This document shows, in pieces, positions 1 to 5,048 of a DNA stretch of 8,451 nt. The position numbers were made by a program, and so were the translations under genes. The notes below the pieces were generated by a model. The model was not told the DNA's origin. It searched no databases and was given only the letters and a program-made list of their open reading frames with translations. The DNA comes from Pseudonocardiales bacterium (GTDB lineage: Bacteria > Actinomycetota > Actinomycetes > Mycobacteriales > Pseudonocardiaceae), in NCBI GenBank assembly GCA_025465385.1, contig JAODNG010000316.1:1-8451 (forward strand). Reading direction: 5' to 3'. The first letter of the stretch is position 1. The number at the start of each line of letters is the position of its first letter.

Positions 1-1149
1 GTAGACGTCGCTGACGGGCTGGCCTGGCTGGACTTAATGGTTTCGGGCAACTACGACGCCGGGCAGCAGGACTGCCTGGCGAGCAACGGCATCTACCTGA
101 TCCTCGGAACCGGCCGGATGGCCGGGCCCGGCGTGGTGGAGGTCGACGGCAGGTGCTACACCGCGGCGCATGTGGTGCTGGCGACCGGCTCAGATCCGGT
201 CGTGCCGCCGATCCCGGGCCTGCCCGAGCTGGACGGCATCTGGACCAATCGCGAGGTGACCGGCATGAAGGCGGTCCCGCACCACCTGCTCGTCCTCGGC
301 GGCGGGCCGGTCGGCACCGAGATGGCTCAAGCCGTGCGCCGCCTAGGCGGCGAGGTGGCCCTCGTCGAAGCGGCAGGACACGTGCTAGGCCGCGAGCCCG
401 CGCCGCTCGGCGAGGCGCTCGGCGAGGCGCTGCGCCGTGATGGCATCGAGCTGCTGCTCGGCGTGCACGCGGCCGCCGCGCGGCGCGACGGCCCTGACTA
501 CGTCCTGGTCCTCGATGATGGCCGTGAACTGCGCGGCGACCGGCTCCTGGTCGCCACCGGCCGACGCCCGCGGGTGGCCGGGCTCGGCCTGGAGACGGCC
601 GGCGCCACATTCGACGAGCACGGCATCCGGGTGGACGCGCAACTGCGGGCCGGCGAGCGGCTGTGGGCCATCGGCGATGTCACCGGGTTGCGGCTGCTGA
701 CCCACGTAGGCAAGTACCAGGGCGAGGTCGCCGCCGCGAACATCCTCGGCGAGCCCCGCGAGGCCAACTACGAGGCCGTGCCGGACGTGGTCTACACCGA
801 CCCGCAAGCGGCCGCAGTCGGCGCCACCGAGGCCCGGTTTAGCGTGACCGCGCTGGTGTCCGAGGTGGCCAAGACGGCCACCTACACCCACGCCTACGCC
901 GAGTCGAACGGCTTCCTGACGCTGCTCAGCGACGGCGAACGGCTGACCGGCGCCTACGCGCTCGGCCCCGAAGCCGGTGAGTGGCTGCAACAGGCCACGC
1001 TGGCCATCCGCGCCCGCGTGCCGCTCGACGTGCTGCGCGATGTCATCCAGCCGTTTCCCACCTTCTCAGAGATCTACGTCAGCGCGCTGAAGGCGCTGCG
1101 CAGCGAGATCATGGCGGACCGCCACCCGGTCCGGACGGATGCGTCGTGA
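1..1149 (+). CDS. FAD/NAD(P)-dependent oxidoreductase of the dihydrolipoamide dehydrogenase/mercuric reductase family, 5' end outside the window
   Basis: The frame is open from base 1, so the gene begins upstream and the ATG at 37 is probably internal; 382 residues are visible against about 460-480 for the family. Missing with the N-terminus are the FAD GxGxxG and the redox CxxxxC, so their presence cannot be judged. Visible in order are an ATGS motif in the first FAD half-domain (about 174-185), the NAD(P)-binding loop GGGPVGTE (about 300-323), VATGRRPR (about 550-570), the second FAD motif AIGDVTG (about 667-687), and the C-terminal dimerisation domain. In true lipoamide, glutathione and mercuric reductases the C-terminus carries HPTxSE with a catalytic His. 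Here it reads FPTFSE, so the proton-relay His is Phe. I infer a flavin oxidoreductase that may not reduce disulfides; the substrate is unknown. The stop overlaps a GTG that looks like the original start of the MFS remnant, implying a former operon. Confidence 0.85.
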   Translation, partial: VDVADGLAWLDLMVSGNYDAGQQDCLASNGIYLILGTGRMAGPGVVEVDGRCYTAAHVVLATGSDPVVPPIPGLPELDGIWTNREVTGMKAVPHHLLVLGGGPVGTEMAQAVRRLGGEVALVEAAGHVLGREPAPLGEALGEALRRDGIELLLGVHAAAARRDGPDYVLVLDDGRELRGDRLLVATGRRPRVAGLGLETAGATFDEHGIRVDAQLRAGERLWAIGDVTGLRLLTHVGKYQGEVAAANILGEPREANYEAVPDVVYTDPQAAAVGATEARFSVTALVSEVAKTATYTHAYAESNGFLTLLSDGERLTGAYALGPEAGEWLQQATLAIRARVPLDVLRDVIQPFPTFSEIYVSALKALRSEIMADRHPVRTDAS

Positions 1150-1402
1150 GCATCTCCCGCCTGGACGTCAGGGGTCATCTCTATTGACGTCAACGTCGCC
1201 AAGGTGGCCGTGCCGGCCGTCGGACGCAGCCTGGGCGCGAGCGCCTTGACCCTGCAATGGACCCTGACGAGTTATCTCCTCGCGATCGCCGCGCTTCTGC
1301 TGCTGGCCGGAGTCCTGTCCGAGCGGTTCGGGCGGCGGCGCGTGCTCGTGATCGGGCTGCCGGTGTCCTCGGCCTTGTGCGCGGTCGCGCCGTCGGCCAG
1401 CG
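1145..1402 (+). pseudogene. Truncated, frameshifted MFS drug-efflux transporter remnant (EmrB/QacA-like N-terminus)
   Basis: From about 1183 the frame encodes IDVNVAKVAVPAVGRSLGAS, then a hydrophobic helix (SYLLAIAALLLLAG) followed by LSERFGRRRVL. This matches the end of helix 1, helix 2 and motif A (GxLxDRxGRRR) of 14-helix MFS exporters, where LDVTVVNVALP is typical. The likely original start is the GTG at 1145, which overlaps the oxidoreductase stop as GTGA. That frame runs only 13 codons to a TGA at 1184, while the MFS-like residues lie in another frame, so a frameshift and loss of most of helix 1 are indicated. Similarity ends near 1400, where the frame runs into sequence antisense to the SDR. 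About 75 of about 470 residues remain. It cannot make a working transporter. A GTG at 1204 could start translation of a chimeric nonsense product, which I do not believe is a gene. Confidence 0.75.
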
Positions 1403-1431
1403 CTAGTTCCGGAAGCAGGATGAACGCTGGC
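1396..1431 (-). terminator. 7-bp inverted repeat just past the SDR stop codon, possible terminator
   Basis: GCCAGCG (1396-1402) is mirrored by CGCTGGC (1425-1431) across 22 nt. The loop contains the 8-bp palindrome TTCCGGAA (1407-1414). It starts 13 nt beyond the SDR stop, a usual place for a terminator, but there is no T-run. It also sits exactly where MFS similarity ends, so it could instead mark a rearrangement junction. Confidence 0.35.
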
Positions 1432-1443
1432 GGGCGATCGGTG

Positions 1444-2193
1444 TCAGACCTGGGCGGAACCGCCGTCGGCGAACAGTTCGGCGCCGTTGACGTAGCTGGC
1501 GGCGTCCGAGGCCAGGAAGAGGGCTACTGCGGCGATTTCGTCCGGATCGGCTACCCGGCCGAGGGGGACGGCTTCGGCCATCTGGTGGAGCATGGCCGCC
1601 TGCTGGTCGTCCGGCGCGATCCCGAGCAGGCCCGGAGTCTTGGTGGGGCCGGGGCTCAACACGTTGACCCGGAAGTTTCGAGCCTTGGAGCTCAGTGCCC
1701 AACTGCGCACGAGGCTGCGCACGGCGGCCTTGGTGGCGCCGTAGACCTCTTGACCGGGGCCGGGCCGGATCGACGCCGTCGAGCCGGTGACGATGACCGA
1801 CGCCCCAGGAGACAGCAGGGGCAGAGCCTTCTGCACGCTGAACAGGACCCCCTTGACATTGGTGGCGAACGTGGTGTCGAACTGCTCTTCGGTGATCTCG
1901 CCGAGCCGGGCCATTACCCCGCCGCCGGCGTTGGCGACGAGCACGTCGATCCGCCCGGCCTGCTCGCCGACCGCGGCATACAGCGCGTCGAGGTCGGCCA
2001 GATTCCCCACGTCACAGCGCACTGCCGTGACACCCCGCCCGATGTCCGCGGCGGCGGCCTCAAGCTGGGCCTGCCGGCGGCCGGTGATGAACACCCGAGC
2101 GCCCTCGGCCACAAATCTTCGGGCGATGGCCAACCCGATCCCACTGCCGCCACCGGTCACCACGGCCACCTTGCCTGCCAGCACGTCAGACAC
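1444..2193 (-). CDS. Short-chain dehydrogenase/reductase (classical SDR)
   Basis: This is a complete 249-residue classical SDR, the usual family length. From the GTG at 2193 the Rossmann glycine loop TGGGSGIG is at 13-20, TGRR follows beta-2 at 37-40, D61 contacts adenine, and NAG is at 88-90. The catalytic tetrad is N112, S138, Y151 and K155 (YGATK). The PG motif follows beta-6, and the C-terminus has the common NGAELFADGG ending. The arginines at 39-40 suggest NADPH preference (family rule). The reaction would be reversible oxidation or reduction of a hydroxyl/carbonyl in the cytosol; the substrate is unknown. I chose GTG 2193 because SDVLAGKVAVVTGG is a typical SDR opening and AAGGGA (2204-2209) lies 10 nt upstream. 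GTG 2202 would add three residues but leave almost no spacing. It is divergent from the TetR gene, a classic arrangement for a repressor and its target. Confidence 0.9.
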   Translation of the reverse strand: MSDVLAGKVAVVTGGGSGIGLAIARRFVAEGARVFITGRRQAQLEAAAADIGRGVTAVRCDVGNLADLDALYAAVGEQAGRIDVLVANAGGGVMARLGEITEEQFDTTFATNVKGVLFSVQKALPLLSPGASVIVTGSTASIRPGPGQEVYGATKAAVRSLVRSWALSSKARNFRVNVLSPGPTKTPGLLGIAPDDQQAAMLHQMAEAVPLGRVADPDEIAAVALFLASDAASYVNGAELFADGGSAQV

Positions 2194-2243
2194 GCCTCGC
2201 ACTTCCCTTCATTCCCACCCCAGTTTTGTACTGCCCCGTCCAC

Positions 2244-2273
2244 AACCTACCGAATTATGGACGATTGAGTCAA
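2244..2273 (-). promoter_or_regulatory. Candidate promoter of the SDR gene
   Basis: On the minus strand, TTGACT (2268-2273) is followed after 18 nt by TAGGTT (2244-2249), a good -35/-10 pair for a housekeeping actinobacterial sigma factor. Transcription would start near 2237, giving a leader of about 45 nt containing the AAGGGA ribosome site. Confidence 0.5.
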
Positions 2274-2287
2274 GAATCGGGTACCCT
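2258..2287 (+). promoter_or_regulatory. Candidate promoter of the TetR gene, predicting a leaderless transcript
   Basis: TGGACG (2258-2263) and TACCCT (2282-2287) are 18 nt apart on the plus strand. The -10 box ends only 6 nt before the ATG at 2294, so the transcript would begin at or next to the start codon. This fits the absence of a Shine-Dalgarno sequence in front of the TetR gene. Leaderless mRNAs are common in actinobacteria (established). The assignment itself is inference from motif spacing. Confidence 0.45.
2262..2279. promoter_or_regulatory. Candidate TetR operator shared by both divergent promoters
   Basis: CGATT (2262-2266) and AATCG (2275-2279) form an inverted repeat with an 8-nt spacer. 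Inside it, TTGA-G-TCAA (2265-2273) is a second short palindrome. The site lies between the -35 and -10 of the TetR promoter and covers the -35 of the SDR promoter, so one bound dimer could block both. The 18-bp size suits a TetR-family operator. Confidence 0.45.
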
Positions 2288-2293
2288 CGACTC

Positions 2294-2884
2294 ATGGCTC
2301 GGCCCCGGGAATTCGACGAAGGTAGCGTGCTGCGTGCCGCGCGCGGCCAGTTCTGGTCCACCGGGTACGCGGGGACCAGCATGGATGGCATCGCGGCGGC
2401 GACCGGCCTGGGCAAGGGCAGTCTCTACGGCGCCTTCGGCGGCAAGCGCGCACTGTTCCACCGGGTCTTCGACGACTACTGCACGCAGGTCGTGGAGCGC
2501 GTGCGGCACGACCTTGACGGACCCGACGACGAAGCCTTCGCCCGGCTCACCGCGCACGTACGCGCCGTCGCCAGCGCCACCGCGGCCGACACCGCCCATC
2601 GCGGGTGCCTCCTCGCCAAAGGCACCGCCGAGCTGGCCGAACACGACCCAGCCATCGCAGCGCGCTGCCTGCGGACCTTCGATGCCCTCCAAGAACTCCT
2701 CGCCGCCGACATCCAAGCGTGCCAGCGCCACAACGACATCAACGCCGACGCCGACCCTCAACAGCTGGCCGCACTACTTCTGGCCGTACTGCGCGGTATC
2801 GAAGCCCTCGGCAAGGCCGGCAAGAACACCGAAACCCTGCACACCATCGCAGACACCGCCCTCGCCGTGCTGCCGAGACCATGA
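2294..2884 (+). CDS. TetR/AcrR-family transcriptional repressor
   Basis: This is a complete 196-residue protein, typical for the family. The N-terminal DNA-binding domain spans about residues 7-55, with helix-turn-helix SMDGIAAATGLGKGSLYGAF at 29-48 and the usual K51 starting the next helix. The C-terminal part (about 60-196) is helical and should form the ligand-binding and dimer domain; it has two cysteines flanking a stretch that is alanine- and glutamate-rich. The ligand cannot be predicted. The start is the ATG of MARPREFD, which matches family N-termini; a longer upstream open frame in the same register is antisense to the SDR and is not used. Its divergent position and the operator-like repeat in the spacer suggest it controls the SDR and itself. 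It may once also have controlled the now-broken MFS pump nearby (inference). Confidence 0.9.
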   Translation: MARPREFDEGSVLRAARGQFWSTGYAGTSMDGIAAATGLGKGSLYGAFGGKRALFHRVFDDYCTQVVERVRHDLDGPDDEAFARLTAHVRAVASATAADTAHRGCLLAKGTAELAEHDPAIAARCLRTFDALQELLAADIQACQRHNDINADADPQQLAALLLAVLRGIEALGKAGKNTETLHTIADTALAVLPRP

Positions 2885-3237
2885 CGATAGATCGGGCCGG
2901 ACGACACCCGTGCCGGCGCGCCCCAGGCGGACACCGACTACTGGTCAGACCGGCGACGACGGCACCAAACCCCGAGCCCGCCATAGCCACTACCAGCCAC
3001 AACGCCTCAAACATCACAGCCTGCGGCTGCCGTACCAGGACCACCGCGACCACCTGATCAAACCGGCCGCTGACACCAACCGCGTGGTCACCAGACACAA
3101 GACCTACGGTGACACGCAGCAACCGCAAAACCGGCTAGGCACTGTCACCCATCACCTGAAGCCAAACGGCACCCATCATCTAAACCCAGACATGTCACCG
3201 CTGCGCTGCACGTGATCACCGCCACAAGCCACAGGAA
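2885..3237. other. Gene-free stretch between the convergent TetR and MarR genes
   Basis: No frame here carries a recognisable protein. The plus strand is noticeably rich in C and A and poor in G. It contains an imperfect 24-nt-spaced direct repeat at 3146-3188 and an 8-bp palindrome GTGATCAC at 3212-3219. Open frames crossing it on both strands (for example 2739-3128 minus) lack any start context or family resemblance. Confidence 0.5.
3146..3188. repeat. Imperfect direct repeat, two 19-nt copies
   Basis: Copies at 3146-3164 and 3170-3188 match at 16 of 19 positions and both begin CACCCATCA. The start-to-start spacing is 24 nt. No third copy was seen nearby and the function is unknown. Confidence 0.5.
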
Positions 3238-3264
3238 TCCGCCCGTCAACGCGGTTAGGGCGGA
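3238..3264 (-). terminator. Hairpin terminator downstream of the MarR gene
   Basis: TCCGCCC (3238-3244) and GGGCGGA (3258-3264) form a perfect 7-bp stem around a 13-nt loop, which itself can pair AAC (3248-3250) with GTT (3254-3256). It lies 28 nt beyond the MarR stop. On the minus strand it is followed by TTCCTGTGG rather than a pure T-run, common in high-GC actinobacteria. It could also stop transcripts from the TetR side. Confidence 0.55.
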
Positions 3265-3292
3265 CGACCTGGCGTGAGGAGGCGTTCGGCGG

Positions 3293-3826
3293 CTACTTGG
3301 CGGACCGTCGTACGGTGTCGATGAGGATGTCGATGAGTGGACGGCGGGTCTGGGTGCTCATGGCGTGCAGCACGGCCATGAGGCGTCGGGCGGTGTTCGC
3401 GTCAGTGCCGGCCACTATTGGTTCGGCGGCGGCGGTGATGCTGAGCTGGACCCGTCGACGGTCCTGCGGGTCCGGTACGCGCGCCACTAGCCCGGCCTGG
3501 ACTAGGCGATCGATCATGGCGGACGTAGCCGGCAGCTTGGTATCAAGGGCCTCGGCCAGATCGGTGGGGGTGGCCGGTGCCAGAGCACTGATGAAGTGCA
3601 GCACGATGAGCTGCAGCAGCGTCATCCCGCGGCCGGCCCAGACAGCCGGGCTGGCAGTGACCATCGCTTGCAGCCGCCCCACGAGCCAATCGACATCCTC
3701 CGTTGTGACCACGCCGGCGCCGGGGGCCGCCACCGCGCCATCAGACTGCGAGACAGCACTGTTGCTGTCCGATGACACGCCGCTGGGGCTAGCTCGGCGC
3801 TGCGCGCGTTGATGACCAGTCGCCAT
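3293..3826 (-). CDS. MarR-family transcriptional regulator
   Basis: This is a 177-residue protein from the ATG at 3826, preceded by a strong AGGAG (3832-3836) 5 nt upstream. A longer frame reaches back to 3982 but its residues overlap, out of frame, the pckA stump and look non-coding. Residues 1-40 are Ser/Ala-rich and probably disordered. The winged helix-turn-helix covers about 68-132, with recognition helix near 97-110 (LPATSAMIDRLVQAGLV) and the wing DPQDRRRVQLSIT at 119-131, the MarR-typical acidic-Arg-rich wing. The C-terminal helix should complete the dimer interface. Such dimers bind palindromic DNA and release it on small-molecule binding or oxidation (family knowledge); this protein has no cysteine, so thiol-based oxidant sensing is unlikely. 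No neighbouring effector gene is intact except the small frames, so the target is not apparent. It lies 8 nt downstream of the pckA stump and is probably co-transcribed with it. Confidence 0.88.
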   Translation of the reverse strand: MATGHQRAQRRASPSGVSSDSNSAVSQSDGAVAAPGAGVVTTEDVDWLVGRLQAMVTASPAVWAGRGMTLLQLIVLHFISALAPATPTDLAEALDTKLPATSAMIDRLVQAGLVARVPDPQDRRRVQLSITAAAEPIVAGTDANTARRLMAVLHAMSTQTRRPLIDILIDTVRRSAK

Positions 3827-3834
3827 GTCCTCTC

Positions 3835-4044
3835 CTACGAGTTGGGCTTGGCGTCTTCGGCCAACCGCACGAACGTGCCGGCGTCGACCAGTTGGCGCGT
3901 CAGCCGCTGCCACCCCACCGACGTTCTGTCGCACCAGACCACTTGGTCGGGGCGGGTGAGCTCGGCGACCTCGCGGACCCACTCACGCAGTCGGCGGTGG
4001 CGGGTGGGTGCCTGGTCAAGGCCCGGAACGGTTGTTGCTGTCAT
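3835..4044 (-). pseudogene. pckA: 5' stump of GTP-dependent phosphoenolpyruvate carboxykinase gene
   Basis: The 69 codons start MTATTVPGLDQAPT and continue with LREWVREVAELTRPDQVVWCD and WQRLTRQLVDAGTFVRLAEDAKPNS. This is the characteristic N-terminus of actinobacterial GTP-type PEPCK, the enzyme converting oxaloacetate to phosphoenolpyruvate in gluconeogenesis. The full enzyme has about 610 residues, so all catalytic motifs are absent. A TAG follows KPNS, where intact proteins continue with (F/Y)LARSDPSDVAR. Residues 40-44 (RTSVG) also depart from the usual acidic GS(E/D)xE segment, suggesting mutation or two compensating shifts. No PEPCK-like residues follow the stop in any minus-strand frame I read. 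The TAG also forms part of the Shine-Dalgarno of the MarR gene. It is either dead, or retained as a translated leader for MarR. There is no strong ribosome site before the ATG. A functional pckA may exist elsewhere in the genome. Confidence 0.8.
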
Positions 4045-4467
4045 CGCGTATCTCGTCACGGGCGCAGGCACCTCCGGCTGCGGCGCCAACCGAACCGGGT
4101 GCGCGTGCGGGGTTGGGTAGGCGGCGGCGGAGACCACCGCCGCTGCGAGACCGGGATCCGACAGACGGGCACGCGGTGTAAGTCACTGCTACGGCTGTGG
4201 GTCGGTGTGCGTCCGGGTGTCGCAGGTCCGCGAAAGATGTCGCGCTCTCGCGCGTACCGCCCGCGTGCAACACCAAGCCCTGTGTACGGCGACCACCAGG
4301 CCGCGACCGCCGCCCGCCGTGCGACAAGCTGGACTCTTCGGTCCGACACGGGCGAGCAGCTCCCGCATCGGTCGCGGTTCCGGGCCGTCAGCTCTGGGAG
4401 CATCGACGTGGGATGACCGGCGTGCCCAACACCTCCACCGCCGCCCCACGCCGCGGACCGCCTCGAC
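4045..4467. other. Gene-free stretch upstream of the pckA stump
   Basis: I find no recognisable protein or RNA gene in this 423-nt stretch. The part next to 4044 could be the leader of the former pckA gene. It holds a hairpin with a 7-bp GC-only stem, GCGGCGG (4121-4127) with CCGCCGC (4137-4143). Open frames on both strands here are Arg/Pro/Ala-rich composition artefacts. Confidence 0.45.
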
Positions 4468-4665
4468 TCACTCCTCGGCCAAGGCGAATGGCAGCTGTGA
4501 GCCATCCTCCCATGTCGCGACGTCGATGCCGCGACGCGCGGCCATGTCCATCAGGTCTTCCAGGCGCGCGCGGTGTAAGTACACCTCGTACGGCAGACCG
4601 GCCTCGCCCGCGAGGACTAGGTTGCGCTGAACCGTCTTGATTTGTGCACGCAGCTTCTCGGTCAC
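4468..4665 (-). CDS. Small hypothetical protein, 65 aa
   Basis: The protein begins at GTG 4665, preceded by AAGGAGAG with about 9 nt spacing, and reads (V)TEKLRAQIKTVQRN..., ending QLPFALAEE. It is hydrophilic and predicted helical. An N-terminal amphipathic helix (residues 2-17) is followed by GLPYEVYLHRARLEDLMDMAARRGID, which looks like a second helix pair, then an acidic tail. The style resembles small conserved actinobacterial proteins of about 70 residues that often sit beside regulators, but I cannot name a family with confidence. A longer frame reading back to 5193 on the same strand is not supported: its upstream part is Pro/Arg-rich and lacks a ribosome site. A good promoter lies immediately upstream, so the gene is probably expressed alone. 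It is divergent from the ArsR-leader unit, which may indicate joint control. Confidence 0.6.
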   Translation of the reverse strand: MTEKLRAQIKTVQRNLVLAGEAGLPYEVYLHRARLEDLMDMAARRGIDVATWEDGSQLPFALAEE

Positions 4666-4701
4666 GACCGTTAGCTCTCCTTCCCCAGCCTCTCCAGAAA
4701 C

Positions 4702-4730
4702 ACAATATCTGCACTTTAGAAACCGCGCAA
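4702..4730 (-). promoter_or_regulatory. Candidate promoter of the 65-aa protein gene
   Basis: On the minus strand TTGCGC (4725-4730) and TATTGT (4702-4707) are separated by 17 nt, the optimal spacing. The start would be near 4695, giving about 30 nt of leader with AAGGAGAG. The perfect palindrome CGCAATTGCG (4726-4735) overlaps the -35 box and is a plausible operator. Confidence 0.5.
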
Positions 4731-4735
4731 TTGCG
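4726..4735. promoter_or_regulatory. 10-bp palindrome over the -35 box, possible operator
   Basis: CGCAATTGCG is a perfect palindrome. It is short, but its AT core stands out in a GC-rich background and it overlaps the -35 box of the 65-aa gene. The binding protein is unknown; the nearby ArsR-type or MarR-type regulators are candidates only by proximity. Confidence 0.3.
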
Positions 4736-4872
4736 TGCGGGGTGGTGTGTGGCGCCAAGTTCGCCGAGCATGCGGTGCCGCGTACCGGCCCGGGTCCGGA
4801 AGCTGGTGATGATTGGAGCCTGCGGGTGTTGGTCCACACGCCTCCACGATCGAGGGGAAGTTCATCGGTCAA

Positions 4873-4905
4873 CAAGTCTTGCCAAGTCTGCAACTGCTGT
4901 ATCTT
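4873..4905 (+). promoter_or_regulatory. Possible promoter and control region of the ArsR unit
   Basis: A tandem 10-nt near-repeat starting CAAGTCT (4873-4882 and 4883-4892) contains the inverted repeat TTGC-N7-GCAA (4879-4893). TTGCCA (4879-4884) and TATCTT (4900-4905) could be a -35/-10 pair, but the 15-nt spacing is short, so ArsR-type binding or an activator may matter here. The element lies 60 nt before the leader frame. Confidence 0.3.
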
Positions 4906-4964
4906 TTGGGAGCGCGGGCGTGGCCGGTTCTCGTGCGATGTGCGAACGAAGGAGGCTCGCCGGT

Positions 4965-5048
4965 ATGACGAGAGAGGGCAGCAATCAGGCGCCGGCGGCG
5001 TGCAGCCTTGCGGGCGTTGACTCCTGCGGAGCTGGGTTGAGTGAGTAG
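4965..5048 (+). CDS. 27-codon leader-like small frame overlapping the ArsR start
   Basis: ATG 4965 is preceded by AAGGAGG with 9 nt spacing, the strongest ribosome site in the window. The frame has 27 codons, with cysteines at residues 13 and 21 (AACSLAGVDSCGAG), and ends at TAG 5046-5048. That stop lies inside the ArsR gene, an 8-nt overlap (GTGAGTAG), so ribosomes finishing the peptide would be delivered to the ArsR start. This is what translational coupling or a uORF-type switch looks like. Cysteine-containing leader peptides that sense cysteine supply are known in mycobacteria, but those have adjacent Cys codons, unlike this one. It may only be a coupling device, or a real micropeptide. 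I know of no homologue. Confidence 0.45.
   Translation: MTREGSNQAPAACSLAGVDSCGAGLSE

Noticed and set aside
1418..1436. GGATGAACGCTGGCGGG resembles the conserved start of 16S rRNA
   Set aside because: The match is only about 15 nt; the flanking sequence does not continue as rRNA, and it lies between an MFS remnant and the SDR stop.
1403..2268. Continuation of the plus-strand open frame from the MFS remnant
   Set aside because: It is antisense to a convincing SDR gene; the residues after about 1402 have no MFS character.
2739..3128. 129-residue minus-strand frame with a hydrophobic middle
   Set aside because: It has no ribosome site, weak third-position GC bias, an Arg/Cys-rich tail, and it overlaps the 3' end of the TetR gene antisense.
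3827..3982. N-terminal extension of the MarR protein
   Set aside because: The strong ribosome site and ATG at 3826 fit the family, and the extension overlaps the recognisable pckA stump in another frame.
4121..4143. GC-only hairpin as a riboswitch or attenuator of pckA
   Set aside because: It is a single 7-bp stem in a GC-rich background; no riboswitch core motifs are present and the gene behind it is broken.
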